Assembly (NCBI RefSeq): GCF_963082655.1
Contig: NC_081553.1
Location: 193,319,373-193,383,372, forward strand
DNA: 64,000 nt
Direction of reading: 5' to 3'
From: Stomoxys calcitrans
Taxonomy: Eukaryota; Arthropoda; Insecta; Diptera; Muscidae
Shown here: positions 47,026 through 57,923 of the stretch, piece by piece
Layout: each line of letters begins with the position of its first letter
How positions within the stretch are numbered: the first letter of the stretch is position 1
Made by a program: the position numbers and the translations under genes
Notes under the pieces: model-generated
What the model was told of the DNA's origin: nothing
Databases searched by the model: none
Seen by the model: only the letters and a program-made list of their open reading frames with translations

Positions 47026-48540
47026 TTAGAAATGTGATAGCCTAGTGGGTGGGAGTTTGCACCACCATGCCCACAAAGTTAATTTCTTCGTTTTTGGGCT
47101 GACCTTGTGTAAATTTGCCTAGAATAAAATGTTCGTAAACAAATTTAGACAATTTTTTTAAACCGTCCCAATGTTGGTTCACTTTTTTGCAACAAATTTT
47201 CTTAAACTGTTCTTATTTCTTTTAGCAACAAAACTTTAAAAAATTTCAAGATGAATGAAAAAATTTCCCCATTTTTGATTTTTTTAAATTAATTCCTTTT
47301 TTTTGTTGTTGCAAAATTTGTCTCAGTTTTAAACTTAAAATTATAATTTATAGATATGATGTCGAAATTGTATAATTTTTTTTTATTGTGTGATTTTATG
47401 TTTAAAAAAAAATATGTATTATTTTTGAAGTTTTCCTCCTTATTATTTGTATATAATTGCTAATAGAAAACCAATACTCACAGTGTATTTAAATAATGTT
47501 TAAGAAGTAAAACATTTAAAATGTGTGCAATTATATTTAAAAACAAAATGCCTTTAAATATTTACTAAACCCTAGCGTTAAGTTTAAAAATTTAAATGGG
47601 ATATTGAAAACTTCCCTAAATTCTTCCCACAAGATGTGTAACCATTTACAAGACTTTTTTGTTTTTATTTTTTTTTTTTCATAAATTATGTTCCAAGAAA
47701 CGCACTCATATATAGCTTAGTATCACTAAGTTGAAATAATGTATATGGATATTAAATATTTTTTATTTAGTTTAGGAATATTTACTAGAAAGATTATGTG
47801 CAAGCTGATTAGTTTTTTTCTTTATGTTTTTGTACATGGTGAGACATAAAATTTAAGTCTTAATGAATTCTTACCACATTTTATGAAAATAAATTTAATT
47901 CAATATGAAAACAACAAAACACATTGATGAACTTCCAGTGTATGACATCCATAAGCAATATTCTTGTTTTATATATATATGAAAAAAAAATATACAAAAA
48001 ATTATAACAAATATTATATGGCCTTGGGCGAATTGCAAATTGAAATTCAATTTTTGTTTATCTAACATTTAAAAATCCTCAATTTGCCTTTCGACTTATG
48101 CCTTAACTTAAAATTACAAACAAAAGAAAATATTTTTTATTATTTTTTTGTTTGAGAAGATCTACTCTTCAAAAGCACAACTTAAGCAATAAATGAAACA
48201 CTCATAATGAAATATCTAAGCAATCATTTTATTTAAATTAATTCATATATACACAATTTCATAGTTCTATATATTCTATGATTAAAAGAAACAAAACTAC
48301 TTAATGCAATTATACGCTCAACTGTATTGTTTATAAGAACAACAAATCCACAATATATATATTAAAAAAAATATTAAACATAAATGTAACAATATTTGCC
48401 TTGTCTTTCAATAGGCAAAATTTAATACATGAATTAAATAAAAATTATTTTTTAAGAAAAGAAAAAATATTTAATAACGAATATCTTAGAAATTTTATTG
48501 GGATGGGAAAGTCAAAGTGAAATGTCATTGAAAACGTCAG
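47026..48540. other. AT-rich non-coding stretch
   Basis: No gene or recognisable repeat is seen. Base composition is extremely AT-rich. Confidence 0.5.
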
Positions 48541-48840
48541 CGTTTTTACACCCACCACCATAGGATGGGGGTATACTAATCTAGTCATTCCGTTTGTAAC
48601 ACCTCGAAATATTTGTCTAAGATCCCATAAAGTACATATATACTTTATCGTCTTGCCATTCTGAGTCGATCTAGCCATGTCCGTCCGTCAGTCGAAATCA
48701 CGACAGCGGTCGAATGCGTAAAGCACAGGTACTTACTATTGATATAGGTCATTGGGCATTGCAAATGGGCCATATCGGTTCAGATTTAGATATAGCTCCC
48801 ATATCAACCAATCTCCAGATTTGATTGCGTGAGTCTTTAC
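48541..48840. repeat. TATAGCTCCCATATC repeat family fragment
   Basis: The segment starts with a CCCACCACCATAGGATGGGGGTATAC-like head (described, about 48,548) and continues with GTCGATCTAGCCATGTCCG and CGGTTCAGATTTAGATATAG. This resembles the start of the element seen at 2,641. It is cut off by the repeat arm that begins near 48,870. Confidence 0.55.
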
Positions 48841-48869
48841 CAGGATGCACTAATAAGGTGCTCGACATT

Positions 48870-49194
48870 CGAGCAGCTGAGTACAATTTTAGTTATTTAT
48901 TATGATTTTGCAGTAAATCTAAATGTCAAAAGATTGATAACACAGCTGTGATTTTTTTTTAAATCTTTAAAACCTGTTCTATTTGATCCGATATGCCACA
49001 CATAGCAACAGAACTGTGTTATAATGAGGCAAATACAAATATAAAACACATTTGAAGAAAATAAGTTTTAAAACAAAGTTTATCCCTAAAACTACTTTGA
49101 CATTTCAATTTGCGGCATTTACCACACAAGGTAGTTTTGTTGGGGGTGGATTTTTGTTGTTGTGCTAGTGACACTACCTCTTATTTGTACCATG
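48870..49194. repeat. Single arm of the 45,350 foldback element
   Basis: The phrases CAGCTGAGTACAATTTTAG, AAATCTAAATGTCAAAAG, CTATTTGATCCGATATGCC and GGGGGTGGATTTTTGTTGTTG follow the order of the left arm at 45,440-45,748. The opposite arm is missing. It is inserted within 152 bp family units. Confidence 0.7.
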
Positions 49195-49462
49195 AGTCCT
49201 TACAAACCGCAATTTTTGTCCGATTTGGCTGAATTTATGCATGTCGTGTACTGTGCCAAGCACGGTTTAAATCGGTCTATAACATGATATAGCTCCCAAA
49301 TAAACCGATCTTCTGATTTGACTTCTTGAGCCCCTGGAAGCCGTAATTTTTATCCGATTTGGCTAAAACTTTGCAGATGGTGTTCTGTTATGACTTCCAA
49401 CAACTGTGCCAAGTACGATCCAATTCGGTCCATAACTTGATATAACTCCTATATAAACCGAT
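49195..49462. repeat. 152 bp repeat family units
   Basis: TTACAAACCGCAATTTTTGTCC, ATAGCTCCC and CCGATTTGGCTAAAA mark one and a half units of the family at 1-620. The next unit continues after the SINE at 50,128. Confidence 0.7.
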
Positions 49463-50127
49463 GGAGGCCACCGTGGCAGAGGTTAGCATGTCCGTCTATG
49501 ACGCTGAACGCCTAGGTTCGAATCCTGTCGAGAAAATCAGAAAAAATTTTTTCAGCGGTTGTTGTTGTAGCCTCATTTTTATGTGGAGGAGGCGATCCTC
49601 GTCAGGCTCTTATAAGCGAGCAAGTTCGTTCAGGTCTATACGACCGATTGCTTGATTGATGCGCTGTCATATCGAGCATCATAGGCACTCAGTATTTAAG
49701 TAAGAGCCTGTGCCATTCGGCCTCTTACTGCGACTCTCCACTCGATACCGCTGATTGTCCGCAACAGCAGTTGCAGCTAATCCGTATGGAACATTCCACT
49801 ATCCACAACCTGTGGACGCGCCCGGTAGCTCCCAGCTAAGCTTCTAGATTGGAGCTCAAAGATCCCGCATGTGTGATGCTCATAGTTATCCCGTACCGGG
49901 ATAACGCGGTGGTTATCCCCTCCTAATGCTAGCGACATTTGTGAGGTACTATGCCATGCCATGTAAAATCTTCTCCTCAAAAGAGATGTCGCACTGGAGC
50001 ACGCCGTTCGAACTCGGCTATTAAAAGGAGGCCCCTTGTCATTGAGCTTAAACTTGAAGCGAAATGCACTCATAGATATGTGAGAAGTTTGCCCCTGTTC
50101 TTTAATGGCATGTTCATGGGAAAATTT
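49463..50127 (+). mobile_element. tRNA-derived SINE split by a LINE-end insertion
   Basis: The head and B box (GGCCACCGTGGCAGAGG, GGTTCGAATCC, TTTTTTCAGCGG) end at about 49,559. The body resumes near 49,907 with GGTGGTTATCCCCTCC and ends with CATGTTCATGGGAAAATTTAG at 50,127. The insert is a minus-oriented copy of the LINE 3' region family. The SINE itself sits inside a 152 bp family unit, giving three nested layers. Confidence 0.8.
49560..49905 (-). mobile_element. LINE 3' region repeat inserted in a SINE
   Basis: It starts with GTTGTTGTTGTAGCC (the triplet tail in reverse), then GTGGAGGAGGCGATCC, CGAGCAAGTTCGTTC, ATCGAGCATC and TATGGAACATTCCAC. The polarity is that of 55,745. It interrupts the SINE after TTTTCAGCG. 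Confidence 0.75.
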
Positions 50128-50760
50128 AGCATATAAACCGATTTCCCGATTTGACTTGAGCCGCTGGAAACCGCAAATTTTGTCCGATTTGGCTAAAATT
50201 TTGCAGATGGTGTTCTGTAATGACTTTCAACAACTACGTCAAGTACTGTCCAAATCAGTCTATAACCTCATATAGCTTCAATATAAACCGGTCTATCGAC
50301 TATCCTTGTTCGGTTCCTAAATTTAGTTTGTAAAAATTTTTAGCAGAATCCATGGTGGTGGGTTCCCAAGGACTAACGATATTGACTTTGAAAAAAATCG
50401 ACCCAGATTTAGATATAGCGCCCATATATATATGTATCGCCCGAATTGTACTTTAATGGCCGTAGTAACTAAAATTTTCAACCGAGCTGTGCAAAATTTG
50501 TCAATTGTTGGATTGTTTTGTTACTGATCTTAAAATATATGCAAGATTTCATCTAAATCGGTTCAGATTGGGATATAGATCCCATATATATTTATCGCCA
50601 GATTTGCACTTATGTGGCCGTAGTAACAACAATTTTCAAAGGATCTGTCCGAAAAAAAGCCGGTTGAGATTTAGATATAGCTGCTATAAACATATATCTA
50701 TTGCTCGAATATATAATTGTAGGGTAGGTGTAGGTTATTATATAGTCAGCTCAGCCTGAC
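50128..50760. repeat. 152 bp repeat family units, diverged
   Basis: ATATAAACCGATTTCCCGATT, TTTGTCCGATTTGGC, then several units with CGGTTCAGATTGGGATATAG and CCCATATATATTTATCGCC. They continue the 49,195 units after the SINE. Confidence 0.7.
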
Positions 50761-50889
50761 TTCAGCCTTTCCTTAATGGTTTTAATTTTGTTTCTAACCG
50801 GCTTCGTACATACTTAAAGATTTGAGAAGCATATCTGCCCTTTCTTAAAGCACAATTTTTTTTATTAGTTTTATCGAATGTATCGTACA

Positions 50890-51010
50890 CGTACTGACTG
50901 CCAGTGTTGAACACACACACGGCAGATTTTCTCTAGTTTACTCTTCCTCGACTAACTCACAGCTTCTGCGGAAGTCGTTACTGGCACCCTTCAGTCGTCT
51001 CTAAGCATTT
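50890..51010 (-). pseudogene. Degraded LINE C-terminal (RNase H tail) fragment
   Basis: On the minus strand a frame reads GASNDFRRSCELVEEE, then a stop, then a region aligning with NLPCVC. It matches the better copy at 54,848 (ASNDLCKSCEDVEEEE), so it is a second dead copy of the same LINE tail. Confidence 0.55.
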
Positions 51011-51084
51011 TGAACCTATAGCCAAAACTTTATGCCAATATTTATTTCATGCTTTTATCTCATAGCAACGCAACTGAAGCTAAC

Positions 51085-51440
51085 ATAGTTGTGAGCACCA
51101 CACAGGCAGGAATTGAGGTCCAATCTGTGTGGTGTTCATTGCTGTCACGAGAAGCTTAGCTGCGAGCTACCGGACGCGTCCACAGGTTGCGGATAGTGGA
51201 ATGCTCCATACGGAATAGTTGCAATGGCAATCGCGGACAATCAGCGGTATCGAGCGGAGAGCCTGAGTAAGAGGCCGGGCGGCACCGGCTCTTGCACAAT
51301 TACTGAGTGATTGTGATGCTCGATACAAGTCGAGTTATTGGCGCCTTTAAATAACGAATGGGAAACCTGTTCCCGCGGCGATCGTTCCGGAACGAGCTCG
51401 CCACCTCCACATGAAAATGTGGCTACAACAACAACATTAA
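51085..51440 (+). mobile_element. LINE 3' region repeat with CAA tail, best copy
   Basis: The segment runs GTTGTGAGCACCACACAGGC, GGTTGCGGATAGTGGAATGC, GGTATCGAGCGGAGAGCC, CCGCGGCGATCGTTCC and ends CACATGAAAATGTGGCTACAAC with further CAA triplets. The triplet tail defines its 3' end. It lies 90 bp from the CstF50 stop, in the likely 3' flank of that gene. Confidence 0.65.
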
Positions 51441-51531
51441 TTAAAGTCATTATTTAATTTTATATTTGAAGTCTTAAACTAAACACATACATAGCATTGT
51501 TCCATAAAGATTATTCAATTCGCTTTACAGT

Positions 51532-52948
51532 CTACTGGTTAGTTGTACGTCTATACCAAAATCTTGCACGGAAATCATCGGAACATGTAAGGAATGCTGG
51601 TGAATTAGGTGAATGTGTTATGAAACGTACAGGACCATTGTGGCCCAAAGACATTAGATTCAAACGGCTACCATTGCGAGAATTCCAAGAGCACAAAGAT
51701 GTCGTGGCTTCATCGGGAAAGAGCACATAATCTTCTGTATGATTAAATACGGCTTGGGTGTTATGCTCCTGTTTGCCAGTTGTGCCAGCGCCAGTATATG
51801 TTTGAATGGGACGACTAGTACATAATTCCCAAAGATAAACCAACGAGTCTTTGCCGGAAGATAGCAAATACTAAGAAAAAAAAAAACAAAAGCATGTTAG
51901 CATAAAGATATTTTCAATATAAAATTTGTTTTATACCTTTCCATTCCGGGTAAATTGTACCGAAAATATTTCAGCACCACCATGCGCATCCGGTATGGTA
52001 TTGATACAGCGACCACTTACCCCATCCCAAATTTTAATACAACCATCAATACTTCCACTGGCATACAATTTTGCAGTAGGAGCAAAGCGTACACAAGTTA
52101 TGGAACCATTATGATGCTGCGATGCTATTGCACTAACAAAACATTGAGCTGTTTGGACATCATAAACTCTTAGTAAAGAATGTTCCGTTCCAATTGCCAT
52201 ATAATCACCCGTCGGATGAAAGGCCAAACATGTTACTGGTTCACAATCCGTAAATACCTTATGAGCCTTTTTCACAGAGGGCTTGGCAATGTCAAATAAC
52301 TTTACCGTTCCATCTCGAGAACCTGAGGCTAGTATGTGCTCCTTTGGATGAAACTCCAAAAATGCTACCTCATCCGTGTGATCGTAAAGCGTGCGTATAA
52401 CCGGATGACCTTGTTGCTCTCGCCCTGTATCGATTTCCTCGGGTGCTGATTTGGCCAACATACGTTCCACATCCAAAATCTTAATGCTAGCATCTTGACT
52501 ACCAGTTGCAACCAAAGAACCATCATGGCTGAAAGCTCCCGCCCTGCATGAAGCTTTGTGTGATGTCACATAAGCGGTTTCATACGAAGCCGGTTCCGGA
52601 GCCATAGCGGCAGCATCAGGTTCAAACTCCAAGTCTATGCATGGCAGCACATCATCTTTAGGTGCTGGTTCCTTGTCGGACAAAGTCTGCATGCCTGCTA
52701 TCATTACATGTAAAAGACGTTCGCTGGGTGTACACTCATCTGCCTTAACCAACATGGACAATTCCATGGCAAATTTTTCCAAACCATCATACATAAGTTG
52801 GCTAGAAAATTTACGTTTTTTGAGAAGGTAATCGGTATTAAATAGTTCAAGCAAATAAAATTATAATTTCTTACCTTATGATCAATCTATATAGTATTTC
52901 CCGGTTTTTAACCAGATTTCTGGGATCCAATATCTGTATATCACGCAT
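51532..52948 (-). CDS. CstF50: CstF50, cleavage stimulation factor 50 kDa subunit
   Basis: The protein is a nuclear subunit of the cleavage stimulation factor, which binds the downstream element of pre-mRNA and promotes 3'-end cleavage. Three exons, 52,948-52,875, 52,801-51,937 and 51,870-51,532, join to 1,278 nt or 425 aa (human CSTF1 has 431). The start at 52,948 gives [21 protein letters not shown], joining in frame to the dimerisation-type helix [16 protein letters not shown] spacer with DLEFEPDA leads to WD repeats ([72 protein letters not shown]) and the family-typical end [13 protein letters not shown]. Introns of 66 and 73 bp have GT-AG ends. It is divergent from Nop16 across 521 bp. 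Confidence 0.97.
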
Positions 52949-53469
52949 TTTTAGGCAGTTCCAATTCAATCTCTTGCTCACAATGCCTAACAAAAATAAA
53001 GCAATGTTTACAATGATAGGCATTCACAATAGTTGTTTAGTTGGCCATTATAAACTTATTAAATTAGTTTGACGTATCAACGTAATGAAGATTTGAGTCT
53101 ATTTAAGGATATGATATAGATGGATTGCATCGCAATGACAAATAACGTTCTCTTGTATGCTCATAAATCTCCATTTATACGACTCATTAATTCCAGATTT
53201 ACGACTCACGTTAGCTAATTTTATAAGGAGAAACAGAAACATGTTTGGTCTATCAGTTAGCGGAGCCGCCTGCGTGCCAAATAAAATGCGCTTTGATCAA
53301 TCACAATAACAATCTATTTTGACACATAAAATTCGCTGCTTCGGATGTCATTGAAGTTCTCTCTGCTCTCTTCCGTAACACGTGCGGTAAACATTGTTGA
53401 TTGTCCGTGTATTTTTTATATTATTTAAGCGTTATTTTACTATATCGTATAGTTAACTAATAAAACAAC
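52949..53469. promoter_or_regulatory. Shared upstream region of CstF50 and Nop16
   Basis: These 521 bp separate two divergent start codons and should hold both promoters. No TATA box is obvious. CACGTG lies near 53,380, close to Nop16. A CATTCACAATAG motif of the local repeat family lies near 53,023. Divergent housekeeping pairs often share such a region. Confidence 0.6.
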
Positions 53470-54188
53470 ATGAAAATTCGTAGAAATCATCGTCAAAAGC
53501 GTTATCGCTATAATGTGAACAGGAAAACCCTCAATAAAACCCGGTCATCTACAGGAAAAATTAAGGAGTAAGTAGTCATTTTTGTTTGTTGTATATGAAC
53601 TTACTGAAATTCTTCTTTAGTCCCGCTTTTAAGAAGCTATGGGAAGAAACTAAAAAGCCCGGCACCAACTTTCGTGAAATGGGATTATCCTCAAATCCAA
53701 ATAAAACGGTACCCATACCAAATTTTAAATCAGATCGTCTGAAGATGACAAAAATTGTTAATGGTTTTGTGGAAGAGGAAATTTCCGATCAAGATACTAA
53801 ACCAACACCAAAGAGAGGTCATATTGTAAATGAGATGGAGGAAATGGCCAAGCAGAGGGGAGATTCCAAACTTAGGTTAGTATCATATCCTGTATATAAC
53901 CATTTTCACATGAATTCATAGTGAACATTGTTTTCTTTTCACTCTAGATTACCAAAAGGCATAGTTAACCATCTTACCTATTTCTTGGACAAATATCAAT
54001 TTAACTACAAAGCTATGGTTACCGATAGACGTAATCATGATCAATGGACATGGAAACAATTTCGTATGAAAATCAAACAATTTATGAATATTCCAGAACA
54101 GTTCAACACATACTTGGAAAAGAAGAATCTACCGGTAAATAAAAAGCTGGATTGGCCAGAATACGATTCGGATAGTGAATGGAAATAG
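53470..54188 (+). CDS. Nop16: Nop16-like nucleolar protein
   Basis: Nop16 is a nucleolar factor in assembly of pre-60S ribosomal particles. Three exons, 53,470-53,567, 53,621-53,875 and 53,948-54,188, join to 594 nt or 197 aa (human NOP16 has 178). The start gives MKIRRNHRQKRYRYNVNRKTL, matching the basic family start (RRQKFGYSVNRKRLN in human). Conserved parts follow: FKKLWEETKKPGTNFREMGLS, NPNKTVPIPNF, a central acidic linker, VNEMEEMAKQ, then LPKGIVNHLTYFLDKYQFNYKAM and RNHDQWTWKQFRMKIKQF. Introns of 53 and 72 bp have GT-AG ends. AATAAA follows near 54,266. Confidence 0.95.
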
Positions 54189-54304
54189 AATGCTAAGGGG
54201 TGGTGAGAAGGCTTTGATAGTATGTAAGTTAAAGTTTTTTTTTTTTATAATAATTGTAAATTAAAAATAAAAAAAGTATACAAACGTAATGTTGGAACAT
54301 ATTA

Positions 54305-54425
54305 AAACATGAATCCCATGGCAGCCGGTTATACGTACCGGATTGACCCGATGGAGTTCTCCATCGGCAAGGGCTGCCGCCTCAGTGTACAACACACTGC
54401 TACAAAAACTACAACAACAAAATAT
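54305..54425 (+). mobile_element. LINE-like 3' end fragment with CAA tail
   Basis: CCGGATTGACCCGATGGAG, CATCGGCAAGGGCTGCCGC and AGTGTACAACACACTGC are followed by CAA-type triplets. The reverse counterpart is in a ttk intron at 32,092. It lies just past the Nop16 polyadenylation signal. Confidence 0.55.
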
Positions 54426-54847
54426 TAAAACATGGAAAATAATAATGGGAATAACATGGATTTCCAACAACACAAGTTATAATTCTGATACCTTGGAACA
54501 ATGCCATAAATATGATTACTTTGGCTTGGAAATGAAATGCGATGGAATTAGCAGCGTCGCAGAATCGGGTCTACGAAGATATTTTAAAAATCAGTGTAGA
54601 AATTTTTATTTTTTAGATATTATTTACCCCATACTTCTAACTAAGTAACAATATTCTATCTAACAATATTAAACATATTCAAATTCACTTCTGATATGAA
54701 CCTCGGGTATTATGTATTACTTTAGTTTGGACCAAGACCAATGCAAGATGCCTTCTATTTCCTATCGCTTCAAAAATCTTAATATCGTGTACGCTTATTT
54801 CAGTAAGTCTTCAAAGAAATATAAATATAAAGTGGAACTTTTTCTTA

Positions 54848-55130
54848 CTAGTGCGGGGCACTTATAGAACACATTTTCTGTAGTTTCCTCTTCCTCGACG
54901 TCTTCACAGCTTTTGCATAAATCGTTACTTGCAAATCTTAGTCTTTCAGCATGTTTTCCAATCAGGCCTCTGTTATAACGGATGCAATAAGTAAGGCTTC
55001 TGTTCTAGCCAAAAGCAGAAAAATGGTCGAACAGGCGGCCCGACATACGGAACAGGTTGATTTTGAACTGTTTAGCAGTCTTGCTGAGAGCTCTGCGGCA
55101 TTTAAGAGCCTGACTGGCTGTATGAGAGGA
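54848..55130 (-). pseudogene. LINE C-terminal fragment (after RNase H)
   Basis: On the minus strand a frame reads RGLIGKHAERLRFASNDLCK, then SCEDVEEEETTENVFYKCPA. This is the Cys-rich C-terminal motif (GxHA...C-x2-C...E-E-E-T...C-PAL) found after RNase H in I-group-like LINEs. Sequence toward 55,130 looks related but is decayed. It is a dead fragment in divergent orientation to the one at 55,390. Confidence 0.7.
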
Positions 55131-55384
55131 TTTTTATGCCAACATTCGTTAATATATTATATATTAACCATTCTAACATTTCTTTTATTGGAAAGATGTC
55201 CACTTGATACACTGTACAGTGTACGGGTAAACTTCTAGATGTGCCCCTCTTTCTAGATATTAGGAGTATATTCCAAAGTACATTCCTACATGGTCGACTA
55301 GTCTGGAACCGTCCTACCATTCAATTGACAGGGATTTTGTAGTACTAATCGGCTCTATCAGTTATAATGGTACAGAACTCTATC

Positions 55385-55535
55385 AAATAACGGGTCACTG
55401 TCTGCCGTGTGTGTGACCCGCACTGGCAGTCAAAAGGAGGGTCTCATTTCTTTAAGAAAATGTCTGATTTAGCGGATGTGAGGATTCGCAAATTGTTGGG
55501 GTTTTTAAAGCGATCTGGAAAGAGTGCATCTTCTC
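55385..55535 (+). pseudogene. LINE C-terminal fragment, plus strand
   Basis: A short frame with PHWQSKGGSHFFKKMSDLAD and VRIRKLLGFLKRSGKSA matches the far C-terminus of the same LINE group (CPALxxRR...FFxDLSDL...LLRFIKxSGW). The Cys-rich part just upstream is frameshifted. Confidence 0.65.
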
Positions 55536-55744
55536 CGTTCCTTTGGTATCACAATGAACGACAACGTCTAAGTGAATCTGATGGAAGACTGCCACTTAAA
55601 CCTAACCTAATACTATAGTTTTACTAACAACCCTCTGTCAGGCGTTCTATTTGCTGTCGAACATTAAATGAAACATTCTCTCCTCCTCTCTTCTTGTATT
55701 TCCTGCTGAAAGAACAACTTAACCGGATTGAAGTCGCTATCACT

Positions 55745-55960
55745 TTTGGTTGTTGTCGTTGTTGTTCCCACATTCTCATGTGGAGGTGACGATCTTCGTC
55801 AAGCTCCTTTAGGTGAGCAAGCTCGTTCCGGCCCAAAGGAATGATCACCGCGGGAACAAGGTGGCCATTGGTTATTTAAAGGCGCCAATAACTCGGCTTG
55901 TCATATCGAGCATCATAGGCACTCAGTATTTATGTAAGAGCCGGTGCCGCCGGTGTCGCC
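55745..55960 (-). mobile_element. LINE 3' region repeat, minus orientation
   Basis: GTTGTCGTTGTTGTTCCCAC, CTCATGTGGAGGTGACGATC, GAGCAAGCTCGTTCCGG, CACCGCGGGAACAAGG and ATCGAGCATCATAGGCAC match the reverse of the 51,085 copy. It is truncated near 55,960. Confidence 0.65.
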
Positions 55961-56029
55961 TGATGGAGGTGGTCCACGTGAGAACTGGCGAGAAGGCCCG
56001 TCGCAGTTCAAAGAGCTGCATTTTGATAG

Positions 56030-56879
56030 ATCTGAATATTATTCCACTGCGTTTCACATAGCACGAGGAGACCACACTGGCGTTGTGGTCTTCTCCCCCT
56101 TACCCTAATTTTCAAAAACGTCAGATCTTGGAGATTGTTGGTGCGATTTAAGCGAAATTTTATGGGGGGCCGCCCATCCCCAACAACATTCGGGACTAAC
56201 TGTCTAGGGTACGTCCCACCCCCATAACAACCCCCAAATAGGACGTATTTGCTCGCCATGACAATTTGGGTCTTAAAGAGAATGAGCTTGATATTGGTAG
56301 TTTTCAGGGTCCATACCCCAAACCGGACATATTTGCTGACTTTTGCAATAAGGGGTTTAAATGATAGGTATTTGAGATTAAAAAACGAGTTTGATAACCA
56401 ATTTTGGGGCTAAGTGTTGGGTTGACGCGTCATCCCATAAACTCCCCTTAAACCAATGGCAATATGGGGTTTAAATAAATGGTATGGTATATTAGAGTAG
56501 AGCACGATGCTGATATTTTTTTCCGGATCAAGTGCCTGGGGCACAACCTCACCTCGGTAAAAAACCGCTAAATCAGACATACGTATTTACCGATCATGGC
56601 AATATGGGACTGAAATGAAAGGCATAAGGGAGAGAGAACAAAATTCATATCCCCTTTCAGAACCACCCCCTAATCACTCCAACCACCACCCAGGGGGCTT
56701 TTCCACTCCCAAAATCCCCATGAGAATATCGGGCTCAAAGAAAGTCTTTTAAGAATGGAGTACATCTAACATCCAAACTTAGATGACCCTAAAACCGCGG
56801 AGCGAATTCAGAGACCAATAAAGATCATAAGGGATTCAGATAAAGGCATTTATATTGTTATACTGTTATTCAAGTGATA
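56030..56879. mobile_element. Helitron interior modules
   Basis: The stretch repeats phrases such as GGCAATATGGGGTTTAAAT and CAACCCCCAAATAGGACGTA that occur in the Helitrons at 36,218 and 61,371. No ends are seen. It is probably a truncated older copy next to the complete one. Confidence 0.55.
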
Positions 56880-57923
56880 TCTTATATATAAAATTGAATT
56901 TGTCTTTGTTTTTTTGTCGGTTGGTTTGTTTGTTCCGTATAGACTCAAAAACGGCTGAACCGATTACTTTGAAATTTTCACATATTGTGTAGGTTGGTCT
57001 GAAAGGTAACATAGGTTATATAATTTTTTGATATCAGGTGGTGGCGGACCCCCTCCCCCTTACACCAAAAACACCACCCATATCCGAAAGTGCTCCGATG
57101 GGCACAAATGAAAGGTATTGGAGACCAGAAAATGAGTATGGTATTAAGATTTGGTTCAAGTACCCAGTGACCCCCCCCAAACAGAAAACTCCTCTAAACA
57201 GTTATATTCGGAGTTCATGTCAATATGGGACTCAACTGAAAATTATTTGGCAGTAGATTACAAATAAGGCATAAAACATTAGGTCCAAGGTCGGTCACCC
57301 CCAAATGGGCATATTAGCCGACCATGGCTATATGAGGCTCAAATTAAAAGGATTTGGAAGTGCAGCACGAATTTGATATCCATATTTGAGTTGAAATGTC
57401 TGAGGTGCCATCCTCCCCCAAAAAGCACTTCTCATTACCCTGATTTTTAAAAACATCAGGTACCGAGCAGGGACAAACTTCTCACACATCAATGAGTGCT
57501 TTCCGATTAAAGTTTAAACTCAATGATAAGGGACCGAACGGCGTCCCGCAGTGCGACACCTCTTTGGGGAAAATTTTTAAATGGCCATGCATTGTATTGT
57601 ACCTCGCAAATGTCGCCAGCATTAATGGGATAACCACCGCTTTGTCCGATGTTCTCGACACAATTCGAACGCGTTCAGCGTCATAGGCTACAATGGCACG
57701 AATTCGATATCCACATTCATCGCGAAGTGTCTTCACCCTATAAAAATATTAGAGAGTTAAAGAATTCGCAGCGGAGCAGGCCCGGTTCGGCTAGTACATA
57801 TACTATTTTCGTAGCATGGTATTTCACTAAAAACTCTTTAGTTATCGAAAATAAATATTCAAGGATAATTTTCTTCCATATAAAGTAAAAGAAGGCACAG
57901 CGGAGCGTGCCTGGTTCAGCTAG
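56880..57923 (+). mobile_element. Non-autonomous Helitron with two 3' ends
   Basis: The 5' end is A|TCTTATATATAAAATTG, followed by a TTTGTTTGTTCCGTATAGAC module. One 3' end is GGCCCGGTTCGGCTAG|T at 57,794 and a second is GGTTCAGCTAG|T at 57,923. TC...CTAG ends inserted between A and T are the Helitron signature. No Rep/helicase frame is present. The second end probably comes from a tandem or older insertion. A minus-oriented SINE lies inside at 57,462-57,690. Confidence 0.85.
57462..57690 (-). mobile_element. tRNA-derived SINE inside the Helitron
   Basis: On the minus strand ACGCGTTCGAAT (B box side), the phrase GCGGTGGTTATCCC and the 3' part with CATTGATGTGTGAGAAG are clear. Both junctions with Helitron sequence equal those of the copy at 36,268. 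Confidence 0.78.
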
